Assembly: GCA_001643675.2 (NCBI GenBank)
Contig: LSRY02000018.1
Location: 496,001 to 560,000 of the forward strand
Direction: 5' to 3'
From: Monocercomonoides exilis
Taxonomy: Eukaryota > Preaxostyla > Oxymonadida > Polymastigidae
DNA: 64,000 bases
Position 1 is the first letter of the stretch, and every line of letters begins with the position of its first letter. The position numbers and the translations under genes were made by a program. Below, piece after piece: positions 1-10,770 of this stretch. The notes under the pieces are model-generated. The model saw only the letters and a program-made list of their open reading frames with translations, made no database searches and was not told where the DNA came from.

Positions 1-365
1 TGATGCAATGTTAAAAAACAAATGAAACAGGGGAAAATATCTTGTTTTTGATGGCATTTTAGAGCTTTTGCTATAATAAAGGGGATTTGACATTTTTGGC
101 AAAATCACCATAAAAATAGTACACTTTGCAATTGACTGTGCATTTGAATGATCTTGTAACCTTCTCAAAGTTATGCTTCATACAGTTTAACAAGTTTTAT
201 TTCAGAAATTTTCATTTTAAATACAGCAGTGCAAAGAAGGTGTTCAAAAATTTTCCTGTTGGTCACAATTCAGTATTTGTCCCACGAGCATAGGACAAAG
301 GTCAATTATTGAAAGTGAAAACATCAATTTGAAAGCGGAAACACGAGAGAGAAGGATTTTTTCTA
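1..365. other. AT-rich, no gene seen
   Basis: No open frame or family motif is visible on either strand. This stretch is the outer flank of the TIR element that starts at 366. Confidence 0.6.
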
Positions 366-560
366 GGCATAGGTCTAAATTGTACCAGTAGTGAATTTGA
401 CCTTTTTTTGTGAATTTTCGAAATATTATTGATTGTTATAATTAATTAACACTGTGTGATTGAAAAATTTTCAAAAATGTTTGAGTTAATAATTAAATCT
501 AAAATATTGAACAATCCCATAAAAACATTTGTTAATTTTGTATTTTGTATTTTGTGAACG
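366..560 (+). repeat. Left terminal inverted repeat of element 1
   Basis: Reverse complement of 2569-2763 with about two mismatches. The arms keep a constant coordinate sum, so neither has an indel. Confidence 0.85.
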
Positions 561-784
561 AATAAGAGCTGTATTTTGATTATTTTCTTTATTCATAGTT
601 TTGTTGTATTTTTTTTTTCATTTCATGCTCTTTTTCAAAAAGAACAAATCAGAATGATGTTGTTGATTTTCATTAATAATTCAAATTGCAAAATTTGAAA
701 CGAATGGATTGAGTAATATTCAAAATATAACAACTGCTTTAATAAAGTTTTTATCTGTGTTCAGAAAAATATATCCACAAAAAT

Positions 785-2400
785 TCAAAATCTCTGTCTT
801 TCGAAATTGATGTTCCAATACAAATTTCGCTTGCTAAATCCTTCAACTCAATCTCTATCCCCTCTCCATTTCCGCTCTTTCATCCACATTCCTCCATCGT
901 TGTATTCCATGCCACAAATGTCTCTCCTCCCTTCACGCTCTTTGCCATTATCACGCCCTCACCTGTTGTCCGATTCACATTTCGAATTGTCACATTTGCA
1001 AGAATGCTTTCTCCTGATGGAGATCCCGCTGATGATGGTTCAGGGAAAAGAGTCTGTGATATTTTCATATTTTCAATCTCCACATCAATCATCTCTAATT
1101 GCTTCAGTGCCACTTCAAACACAGATGACGAGATTCCACTCCATCCTGATGTTGAAGAATTGATCAAAACATCCTCCAGCGAAAGATTCCCGCTCCCCAC
1201 TGACACCACAAACACACTCGGTGATGGACTTCTTATCGAGTTGTGATCGATCCCCACATACCCCACCTCCAGTTGACCAGAAGATATGCTAAACAGCGCT
1301 GTCGAAGTCGAAGAAAGCGCACTCGTTCCAATCACACTCGCTGCTTTCCCTTTCCCAATGACTGAAATCTTCTTTTCTCCAATTGCAATGGTTGCTGTTT
1401 CACTTTGATGATCCCCTTCCATCAGCGTGATTGTCAAACTAATTTGTGTCTCACACATCTCAAACGCCTTCTTCACTGTCAGACACGGATTTGATTCATT
1501 TGCCCCACAAAGCGGAGATGAATCATTCCCACTCACCGAGACATATATCGTCTTGTCTTTCAGCCAATCCATTTTCATTGTTTGATCATATGTCCAAACA
1601 CTTGCATTTGCATAATTGTATGCAAAGCACACTCTCTGATCATCTGTGTATGTGGTGGAGCATTCATGAGATGGAGTTCCTGAATCCAAATACAGATTGT
1701 ATGTATCGGCATGTTCGACGTCATGCCCGCGTGGTTTATTTGCATCCCTGCAGCTGCATTCGTGAAAAAATAAGAAGAAGCAATATAGTTTATTGTCAGA
1801 TGTTGTTGCTCGATTTGGCTGCAAAAATAATCCTCCTCCATTTGCAGATGCTGAACATGAAATAAACTGAATGTTCCTCATTTTGAATGCTGCAGGAACA
1901 GTTCTGCAATACATTCCTCCGCCCCAAGTCGATGTTAGTGAACATGAAGTGAAATTGCATTCAAACACACACGAACTACCTCCTTCTCCATCTTCTTCCC
2001 CAATGCATCCCGATCCATACACGCCAAAACTGTCCAATCTCAACACTCCACCATCGTAACTTGGTTTGTAATTCTGGAAGTCGTTTCCACTTATCAGAGC
2101 ACACGTTGAAATCAAACAAGAATACATTCCTCCTTTATAATAAATTTGAGCTGAGCATGAATTGAAAACGTTATTCTCAATATGAATTGAACCGATCGAA
2201 TAGCACATGATTGCTCCTCCGTCATAATATGCAGTGCAGTCGTTGAATGAACAATGGGAAATAGAAAGAATTCCATTTGCCAAATTATTCATGCATTTTG
2301 CCCCTCCACTCGATATCCCATCAATGTACGAGTCGCTTTCTCCTGTTATCTTCGATCCATTCCATTCACACATAATAAATGAATTTTCTTAACTTAGAGA
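785..2400 (-). pseudogene. Beta-helix receptor pseudogene fragment
   Basis: The frame from 2373 down to 881 is open for 497 codons and reads like the extracellular part (about residues 374-870) of the intact receptor at 25538-33802. Shared landmarks are CEWNGSKITGE, repeated GGG turns, the IQFISCSASANGGG rung, the YVSVSGNDSSPLCG module start and the final NTTMEEC. It has no signal peptide, no membrane segment and no tail. A TAA stands just upstream (near 2391) in a stretch that still matches the family. A TGA at 878-880 replaces a conserved Cys, and family-like residues (SGNGEGIEIEL) continue past it to about 785. It is therefore a dead internal fragment, not a small gene. It lies wholly between the inverted arms of TIR element 1. 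Confidence 0.85.
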
Positions 2401-2568
2401 TCCTCTCTCTTTTGAAAAACTTCCAATTGTCATATATGCATTATTCTTCGAACATATTTTGATCATAACTTATGAAAAACACATTAAAGAAAATAAATGA
2501 AAGAAACATAAAGTATTTAATTTAATGTGAATATAAACTTAGTTGTTAGCAACAAAACTGTTACTAAA

Positions 2569-2763
2569 CGTTCACAAAATACAAAATTCAAAATTAACAA
2601 ATGTTTTTATGGGATTGTTCAATATTTTAGATTTAATTATTAACTCAAACATTTTTGAAAATTTTTTAATCACACAGTGTTAATTAATTATAACAATCAA
2701 TAATATTTCGAAAATTCACAAAAAAAGGTCAAATTCACTACTGGTACAATTTAGACCTATGCC
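2569..2763 (-). repeat. Right terminal inverted repeat of element 1
   Basis: Partner of the arm at 366-560. It ends in a complement of GGCATAGGTC. Confidence 0.85.
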
Positions 2764-3328
2764 AAACAAAATTATGAATCAAGAAATCTGATTAAAGAGG
2801 CAAATGCTTCTTATTTTTCTTATTGTGTTTTTTTATTCTGAAATGGTATTCCTGTTGAAAAGAACAATTATGAAATAACTACAAGAATAGCAACTATTTT
2901 TTTATCATATCAATGATGTCAAGAAACAATTATTTCAAATGATTCGAAAGAAATAACTTTTATTTATGAATACGCTTCATCTAATTGAAACCTGTGTTTT
3001 GATTACAAACAATTTTGATGCAAAATGCTTTCAATCCTGCGTTGAGCAAAAGATTTCTTAAAGAAACGGTGATAGCAACAATGTATTGGAAAAGAAAGCT
3101 AAAACAAAAGAAAGATATTCAAATGAAAAAAAGAAAAATGAAGCTAGAAAAATCAGTTCGAGATAAAGTTTTATTGAATTGAGATAATGATAAAAATATA
3201 AGTTTAATTGAGAAAGGTTTTCTGACAAATTGTTCTGAATCAGAAATCGAGCTAAGAGAAACGCAAGGAGATGAAGTGGAGAATATAAAGCAACTTTCAA
3301 TCAAATATCAAAAAAGTGAAATGAAATA
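2764..3328. other. AT-rich spacer between two TIR elements
   Basis: Short overlapping minus-strand frames here are Phe/Ser-rich with no recognisable motif. I see no gene. Confidence 0.5.
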
Positions 3329-3336
3329 GAAATTAG
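3329..3336 (+). repeat. Target-site duplication, left copy (GAAATTAG)
   Basis: The octamer GAAATTAG abuts the left end of element 2 and is repeated exactly at 5198-5205. This is the signature of insertion by a transposase that cuts with an 8-bp stagger. Confidence 0.85.
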
Positions 3337-3948
3337 GGCAAGTTCCAAGAACATGGACCATCGATAAAAAAATATTTTTGTATTTATAACGAAACAAAAT
3401 GAAATATTAATTTATTTAAAATTAATTATTTTTGTCGAAAAAGTGTTTTTTCAACTTTCCATTTTTCTTTTGATCTGTCCCATAACATTTTCTTGTTTTT
3501 AACAGGTTTAAAATATTTGTTTATTTTACGAAATAAACCATCTTTGAACTTATATGTTGTTATAATATAATTAGAATCGATCATACTTATTATTGCTCAT
3601 TCTATGGAAGCGAGTATCTGTTCTGCTTGAAAATTGCTCTATTCAGATACGTCGAGCAGCTTTGGTTAATAGCAGAGAAATATGCAACAGTCGCATTTAT
3701 TCCTTGAGAAACGCAACAGAAAGGAGAGTTGTGAAACCTGATGGCTTGTTGAAATGAATAGTTGTTGGTGCTGTTTTGAATGAGATTCATAAATCAACAT
3801 TAAATGAAAGAATGATTTATAATGGCTTACTAAGCTTTTTGAATGTTTCGGAATGACAGAAAAAAAGGCAGAAGAATAAAATGAAGAAGAGCAAAGAAAA
3901 GTTTTGAAAAAGAAAAGTGTTTGATAAGATGGAAGAAGAAGAATATGA
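3337..3948 (+). repeat. Left 612-bp arm of element 2
   Basis: Exact reverse complement, by eye, of 4586-5197. Similarity stops at a gatgatag versus gaagatgt transition on the inner side. Confidence 0.9.
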
Positions 3949-4585
3949 TGATAGTGTTATTTGGCTAGGCCATTATTTCGATCACTTTTAATTTGACAAT
4001 TTTAGTTTGTTTGAGTATCATTCAGATCATTTTGAACATTAATAATTGATCTGCAAAAACATTCACTTCGTCTTTTTGAATTTTCTTATTTTTAATTTTT
4101 TGTTTTTAACGCTCATTCACAAAAGAAAATAAATGGAATTATGACTTATAAAGTGAATGAAAGTGTTTGCTCAAGAGATATCAAAAATTTTCTAGGAAAA
4201 TGAACATTTATTAAGATGAATATTATTTGAAATTAAAAGTATATATGATAGATAAAAAAAAATAAAGCCAGTTTTAATTTTCTACACGTGTTGCGAAAAG
4301 AAAAAAATTTCACTTTAGTTAAAAAAATCTAATGAACAAAAAACCAATAAAATAAATAACTTCTGGGCTTTTAAATCTGAAATTGGCAATACAAAATTAT
4401 AGTGGATATCAAAAACAGGTTCGTTATTTTGTAATTCTTTTTATTATTGGGTTTCAAAGCTGAAATTCATTTCAAATTTTCAAGTGTTCACAAAATTATC
4501 ACAAATATCCAATAAAAATTCATCGTCAAAAAAATATTTTTCCTTTTGAAAATCATATTTTTCTTGAAAACTTAGAATAACATCT

Positions 4586-5197
4586 TCATATTCTTCTTCT
4601 TCCATCTTATCAAACACTTTTCTTTTTCAAAACTTTTCTTTGCTCTTCTTCATTTTATTCTTCTGCCTTTTTTTCTGTCATTCCGAAACATTCAAAAAGC
4701 TTAGTAAGCCATTATAAATCATTCTTTCATTTAATGTTGATTTATGAATCTCATTCAAAACAGCACCAACAACTATTCATTTCAACAAGCCATCAGGTTT
4801 CACAACTCTCCTTTCTGTTGCGTTTCTCAAGGAATAAATGCGACTGTTGCATATTTCTCTGCTATTAACCAAAGCTGCTCGACGTATCTGAATAGAGCAA
4901 TTTTCAAGCAGAACAGATACTCGCTTCCATAGAATGAGCAATAATAAGTATGATCGATTCTAATTATATTATAACAACATATAAGTTCAAAGATGGTTTA
5001 TTTCGTAAAATAAACAAATATTTTAAACCTGTTAAAAACAAGAAAATGTTATGGGACAGATCAAAAGAAAAATGGAAAGTTGAAAAAACACTTTTTCGAC
5101 AAAAATAATTAATTTTAAATAAATTAATATTTCATTTTGTTTCGTTATAAATACAAAAATATTTTTTTATCGATGGTCCATGTTCTTGGAACTTGCC
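4586..5197 (-). repeat. Right 612-bp arm of element 2
   Basis: Mirror copy of 3337-3948, ending in the complement of GGCAAGTTCC. Confidence 0.9.
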
Positions 5198-5205
5198 GAA
5201 ATTAG
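5198..5205 (+). repeat. Target-site duplication, right copy (GAAATTAG)
   Basis: Exact repeat of 3329-3336, directly abutting the right arm of element 2. Confidence 0.85.
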
Positions 5206-7948
5206 AAAAATACGATAAAACTTTTGAAAAAATATGCAACATATAAAATTGAGGATAAAACAACAACAAATATTCAGAACCTTGTATATATCAACTGAAT
5301 TTTTAACTTGTTTTTACTCCAATTTTTGTATCGAAACTTTTTAAAAAATAATTGTGATTGTTTCATTCGTGCGCTTGAATTACTTCTTTCTCGTTTGAAA
5401 GTGATCTCCAAATGATACATTTTTCAACCAATTTCTTTTTTGTAATATAATTGCTTGTTCATTTCTGCAGATTGCAGCAGACTTTTTTAGTTCCTAATGG
5501 AATGACCGTAAGATGAACTATCTGAGGCTGTTATTTGTCTGACTCCATTGCGGTGTATTAAAAATTTTTGACTTTTTTTCAAACACTCACTTTGATGCTT
5601 TCCTAGGAATAATCACATTTTGAATTGAACGAGCCAACGAAAGAAAATTAGCACTTTTCAGCTAATAAGGTTAGAGATTGTTGCTGAATCCAGGAATGAT
5701 TAGGAATATGCTTGCTCAGCATTTTTGTTGTGAGTTTGTATGTGTAACTGTTTCTGTTGCTCTTGCATCTGATGGGCTTGTGGCATATTGGGAAAAAAAG
5801 CTATCACAGCGTCCGTAATTGGGACAGCCTCGAAGTCGAAAGCATCACACATGGTGAGCATGTGGAGCCTTCAGTGAAGCCACGGATTAAGATCTCTTGT
5901 GGCTGATGAGAGGTGATCTGTCTGCAGGTGTAAGACAGCTGAATTCCTTTGCCAACGGGCAAAAGACGAACCGCAATTTTTTAAAAAAAATTTTTGTCTT
6001 TCTCAGTCATTATTTTCAGCATAAAAATAACTGATTCGCATTAATGAAGCTGAATCAAAGATATAAAATATCACCTCAACATCGCTTTATTGGTAAAAGT
6101 GATAGATTCCTTATTCCAATTCTTCTTAACCTTAATAAGCAGTTATAGTGCCTTCAATCTCAAATACTCCTTTTTGAAACCATACAAGTGCGTAAATGCT
6201 TATCAAAACAGAGGCAAGTTGGTGTATATCTTGTTCTTTTGTAATATTTCGGATGAAGATGAAATTACCATCGATGAAGAGATGAATGAAGTTTCTTTGT
6301 CTGATTACCAGTCGGTGTGAAGGGCAACGCAAATCGGCATATGTTTGAAGAAAGAATGATAAAGTTTCTTAGACAGAACAGCGAAAAGAGCATCCCATTC
6401 ATTTCTTTGAAGGAATGGAGTGCGTTAAACACTCAGAACAGAATCTGGAAAGCTGTCAACATTCTCTCCTTCAGAGTGCATGCCATCATATCTTTTTCTT
6501 ATCCATCCAATGAAGCAACATGTATTACAAATCCCACTGGTTTTCAATCAGCTTCTTGATAAGCAATAAATAAACTCTTGCTTCTATCAGGCTAAACAAT
6601 GAAGATGCTATATGATGAAACGCCTTTAAAAAAAATGATTTGGAAAAATTATCGCTCATTGAAAATTCAAAGAAATTTTCTTTGTTTCCATAATTTTATC
6701 CTATTATCTACTCATTTGATTTGTATCTTAAATTTCAAAATAATTTAATTAGAATTAATTGCGAGTTGTTTGCGAAAAAGAAACAAGAATACCTTGATTG
6801 TTCACTCCACAATTTATCTTTTTTTAATTTCGTCGATTTTGCAGCAATGACTTGTTCCTTCTGGAAAAAGCAGTATTGTTATAATTATTATTAACAAAGA
6901 AAACCGTTGTTTTTATTTATTACTCATGCTTTCAAAAACAATAGAAATATCTTATTTTTATTTTTATATCAAGAAGATTCGCGTGATAAACAAAATTCAA
7001 AAAGCTATATAAAAGGACACATGATAATTATTCTTTCAACGCAAAGTCAGCAATATTTGTCGATGGGCGAGTAAGTCTTTTGATAAATAACTATTTTGAT
7101 CTTTCCTGCATAAATATTTTAAATAGAAAAATATTCGAATTGAATAAATGAATATTCGAATAAAATAAATTATTAAAAATATTCTATGAATTCATAAAAC
7201 TTGAGCAAAGAATAGAATAAACCTGTAATGGCTGAAAAAAAAAACTCGACAAAAAGATATCATCTCGACCGACATAAACGTCCAAAACTTAGCTTGTCGC
7301 AAAGGCCTAAATAAAATACTCATTATGATTTATATAATCATAATAATAATAAATTATAGATTATAAATTTTGAATCAAATTGAAAAAGAAACAGTCTATC
7401 ATCGAAAATAGTTAAAAATAGAATTCGTAAGTTTTTATAGTTTCCTTTTTGATTAGAAAAATTCATCAAAAAATGAGAGAAAATATTGACTTTTAATCTT
7501 TTTTGCACAAAGTATTGAAAAATTGCTTAGTCTCATAATTATATATGGGTGATCTTTTTTGATATCATAAAAAAGATCAAATTTAAAAAAAGGAATAAAA
7601 TTATGGTATTTGTGAAAAATTGATTTTTTCACATAATAGAAATTTATAATTATACAATTAGTCATTTATTTTTATTCCTTCTTGATTTCAGCCTTTTCAT
7701 TTTTTGAATCAAAAATTTGATACATAAGTGCATTTTTTTTTTTAAAAATTATCAGTTAATTCATAAAAATAATAACGTGAATGAAATTTCAAATTGATAA
7801 CATGGCAACCATGAGCATATTTCAAGAATGATAAACATTTAAGAAAATTGATTTATTGGTTTGAGTCTTTTTTGTAATGGATTCAATGATCATCAGATTT
7901 GAAAAAACGGAATGTTCCATTCACAGAATGAGAAATCCGTGAGGGGGC
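5206..7948. other. AT-rich region with weak coding remnants
   Basis: A slightly more GC-balanced patch at about 5700-5960 and two short overlapping plus-strand frames (6090-6320, ending in an acidic DEDEITIDEEMNE stretch, and 6317-6559) look like worn remnants of coding DNA, but no family can be named. 6600-7948 is plain AT-rich sequence. A 33-bp string at 7543-7575 recurs inverted near 23387-23420. Confidence 0.4.
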
Positions 7949-9070
7949 ATGACCTGTAGAACTAGAAATATTATTTCCTGTGTGACAACAGACAATGGTG
8001 GTTATGCAATATTATTGGAATTCTGCCTGATGATTATTGGAGATTGGATGGCCAAGGGGAATGCAACAATTTCATCAATAACACAAAAAGACATAATGTA
8101 TGTAATTTATATTGTTCAATTGATTGTGAAGATATTTCCATCTGTATCCTCTCCAAAGTGCAGGAATGTGAGTTATTGTTGAAATGGCCAATCTCCGCTT
8201 TGTGGAGCAATACGATGAGAACGGAGCAGATTATTGTATAGGCATTGGGAAATAAATGTAGTTACGGAAGATACATGATTTTTATTTGGAACAAGAGGTG
8301 AAAGCAAATTCGACCGATGTTTTATTGAATGAAGATTTATGGATGGAATTCTGTGAAGGACAAAACCTGCACAAAATTATATAGCATTTTGGAATGTTAG
8401 GCAGATGGAATAGTTTAGGGTATTTTTTGGGGCAAGGAAAGTGGCTGGCAATATCGAGGGAAGGATATTAATCATAAATAAAAAAGACAAGAATTCAATG
8501 GAAAAAAGGAGAACCCCAAAATATCTATTTTATTTATAAGGTTTTACTGTTTCTCAGACTGTGCCAGGCAGGCATGGAAAGCGACGAACTTCTGTTTTTG
8601 TTTCCACTTTTGCTTCAAAAGAGTGGAGAAACGCCAGCTACGAGACATCCAATTATAGAATATTTGTTGGCAGTCGAAGGGCATTCAGGCCAGCCACATC
8701 TGGATTTCATTCTTCGAAGGGACAGCCATTTTGAGCAAGCAAGGCGATTATCATTCGAAGTTTGCTTTCTTCGATGCCACAGGCAACTACAGAAAAATAC
8801 AGAATATTTGTGTCAACCTCTTCAAGCACAGATATCCAGAGATTTTATTGTTATGTTCCATTTGCGTAGTATCGATGTGGAGTTAATTTGTGGGAACTTT
8901 CTTGCTTCATTTTTTGTTTGATGAAGCGTTTGTAGAACTCAGGCAAGAAGGCCATGATTTCTCAGACAAACATTGAGACTGGACAATTTCTCTGAGGACT
9001 GCATAATTTATTTATTTATTTCTGATTGTAATGCTGTTGGTATGCGTTTATCTTGTGTTGCGGCTTCAAT
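7949..9070 (+). pseudogene. Decayed coding relic, family uncertain
   Basis: Coding-like composition returns here but is broken by many stops and frame changes. The first segment (7949-8180) contains SCVTTDNGGYAILLEF. A second (about 8680-8970) contains FAFFDATGNYRKIQNIC followed by HRYPEI. Near 9000-9060 a hydrophobic run (FLIVMLLVCVYLVL) is followed by a charged residue. The first and last pieces could be a worn beta-helix receptor with its membrane segment. The middle piece also has the spacing of a hAT transposase D-x-x-x-N motif. Neither reading is secure, so I give no function. Confidence 0.3.
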
Positions 9071-9276
9071 TTGAAAAGGTTTTTTTTTTTAAATGGGGAA
9101 TTCTTCAGATGCTGCTTTCAACAAAACATATCTTCTGACGCTGATTGAGTTCACTCTATTGCTCGTGTGCCAATAAGAAGAATGAAGTATCATGCATTCC
9201 AGTCATACCAAAATCAAAGACTAAGCCACCTGCTTTGGGAAAGATGCTTATTAGACGTTCATCTGCTCCTTGTTAA

Positions 9277-10770
9277 GTTCTTCGTTCGTCAAACTCCTCA
9301 TCCTCTTCCTCTTCTTCCTCCTCTTCTTCCTCCTCTTCCTCCTCTTCTGAGATAATACCGAATGCTTTAGAAACGCCTCGTTCCCACCTTCGCCAAAGCA
9401 GCCATCTGAAGCTGTCATTGAACAAGCAATCGACGTCAAATGCAAATGTTTCTGGATTGTCAGAAGGGAAAGAGCAAGAGAGAGGAAGAATGCTCAGCAG
9501 AAGGCAGAGGGAGATGCAGGAGATTGTGCAGAGCAGCAGAAGCCGGTCGAGAAGAAGAAGAAGAGAAAGAAGAGAAAACGAAAGGAACAAGAGGAACATT
9601 AAGAGCTATGACTGCAGAAGGAGGAAAGGCAGAAGAGAGAATAGGAAATATAACAGGAAAGGTGAGGAAGAAGAGAAAGAGGAAGATGAAGATGGCATTG
9701 AAGAAATCATCAACTTCGATGCTGATGAAGTTGAATTCGATGATTTCTTTGAGGAAGAAGAAGAGAAAGAGAGGAGAAAGAAAGAAAATGGCTCAAAAGG
9801 CGAAGGAGCTTCTTTGAAAGAAAAGAGAGACAAAAGGAAGACAAACCAAAAAAATCAAAAGAACAACAAGAAGAAAACAGAGCGAAGATGTTTGAGTGAA
9901 GATTCTTCTTCAGCAAACAGCAATTTCTACAACGAAAGCAACGAAGAGAAAGGCGGAAGCGACAACAGCAAGAGGAGCAAAAACAGAGATTCCGATGAAT
10001 ATGCAGATGAATATGAGGAAGACTTATTCAGCGATGGAGAGGACTCTTCATTGAACTGCTTCGGAGGAGATGTCTGCTCGTTGTGTGATGCAGACGAATT
10101 GAGAAGACTTTCTCTGAATGATCAAGTCTCGAAATCAATGTGGCCGTTTTTTGGATCACCTGGTTTGAAAAACGCTTCAGGATTTGCTTTTCCTGCTTCT
10201 TCTTCTTATTCTCCCTCTTCTTCTTCGCTTGCTCCTTCTTCTCCAACTTCATCCAATATATTTCCTTCTTCTTCTTCTTCTTTCTCGCCTCGCGTTTCAT
10301 TTTTGCCTTCATCTTCGACTTCTCCTTCTTCAGCATTAAATAATCCAATCTATCAACCAAATTACGTTTTGTCTTCTTCTCTTCCTCATTCTTTGCTTAT
10401 TTCCTCTTCTCATCAAGACACAACATCTTCTTTATCCAACACTTATGCTTCAAATCATTCACACAAACGCACAATTTCTATTGCTCCTCTCTTATCAACT
10501 TCATCTTCACCTTCTTCTTCCTCATCCTTCTCTTCTTCTTCTTCTGGTAATCAACTTAGTTCTTTTTCTTCATCCTCCCCCTCTTCATCTCACATTTCAC
10601 CTTCAACGCATCAGAATATTTCATCATCATCATCATCATCATCTTCTTCTTCTTCCTCCTCCTACCCCTCCTCTTCATTTTCGTCTTCTTCTCCTTCTCC
10701 TTCTCCTTCTCCTTCTCCTTCTCCTTCTCCTTCTTCTTCTTCTTCGTCGTCTTCATCACAATTTAGTTAG
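9277..10770 (+). CDS. Low-complexity Ser/Glu/Arg-rich protein, 5' end unresolved
   Basis: The frame is open from 9277 to the TAG at 10768-10770, about 497 codons. It starts with a Ser run encoded by CCT/TCT triplets, then has a basic, Arg/Glu-rich middle (likely charged coiled or disordered), an acidic block (EEEKEEDEDGIEEI), a short less repetitive stretch with GGDVCSLCDADELRRLSL, and a Ser/Pro-rich tail ending in long poly-Ser and (SP)n. No domain is recognised. There is no in-frame ATG near the start, and a TAA sits at 9274-9276, so the first exon is probably upstream behind an intron whose acceptor could be the AG at 9275-9276. A mostly disordered nuclear or scaffold protein is possible, but that is only a guess from composition. 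Confidence 0.5.
   Translation, partial: VLRSSNSSSSSSSSSSSSSSSSSSEIIPNALETPRSHLRQSSHLKLSLNKQSTSNANVSGLSEGKEQERGRMLSRRQREMQEIVQSSRSRSRRRRRERRENERNKRNIKSYDCRRRKGRRENRKYNRKGEEEEKEEDEDGIEEIINFDADEVEFDDFFEEEEEKERRKKENGSKGEGASLKEKRDKRKTNQKNQKNNKKKTERRCLSEDSSSANSNFYNESNEEKGGSDNSKRSKNRDSDEYADEYEEDLFSDGEDSSLNCFGGDVCSLCDADELRRLSLNDQVSKSMWPFFGSPGLKNASGFAFPASSSYSPSSSSLAPSSPTSSNIFPSSSSSFSPRVSFLPSSSTSPSSALNNPIYQPNYVLSSSLPHSLLISSSHQDTTSSLSNTYASNHSHKRTISIAPLLSTSSSPSSSSSFSSSSSGNQLSSFSSSSPSSSHISPSTHQNISSSSSSSSSSSSSSYPSSSFSSSSPSPSPSPSPSPSPSSSSSSSSSQFS

Larger units (their letters stand above)
366..2763. mobile_element. TIR element 1 enclosing a receptor-gene fragment
   Basis: Two inverted arms of 195 bp (366-560 and 2569-2763) match base for base apart from about two substitutions and have no indels, so this is a 2.4-kb unit with long terminal inverted repeats. 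The outermost bases are GGCATAGGTCTAAATTGTAC and its complement. No target-site duplication is visible: the 8 bp on the left are tttttcta and on the right aaacaaaa. No transposase frame lies inside, so the element is non-autonomous. The only coding content is the decayed beta-helix receptor fragment at 785-2400 on the minus strand. This is either a gene fragment captured by a cut-and-paste element or a receptor relic that happened to end up between two inverted copies of a repeat. Confidence 0.7.
3337..5197. mobile_element. Foldback-type TIR element 2 with intact 8-bp duplication
   Basis: This 1861-bp unit consists of two 612-bp arms (3337-3948 and 4586-5197) that look identical by eye in inverted orientation, around a 637-bp AT-rich core. 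It is flanked by a perfect GAAATTAG duplication, so both borders are exact. Identical arms and an intact duplication argue for a recent insertion or for arm homogenisation. The core has no protein frame. Each arm carries a mirror copy of a 62-codon frame (3602-3790 minus, 4744-4932 plus) with no motif I recognise; I do not call it a gene. An 8-bp duplication fits hAT, P or Merlin type transposases, and long arms are typical of foldback or MULE-like elements. The ends (GGCAAGTTCCAAGAACATGG) match those of element 3 at 46091-48499. Confidence 0.9.

Noticed and set aside
3602-4932. A pair of identical 62-aa genes on opposite strands
   Set aside because: They are the same stretch of the mirrored 612-bp arms. 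There is no start context, domain or independent evidence of coding.
5820-5960. Hammerhead ribozyme or box C/D RNA suggested by CTGATGAG
   Set aside because: No GAAA core partner or closing stems are found after the motif, and no box D with flanking stem is visible.
7543-7575. Transposon end shared with 23387-23420
   Set aside because: Only 33 bp match and the core is a self-palindrome (tttttgatatcataaaaa). Similarity does not extend on either side.
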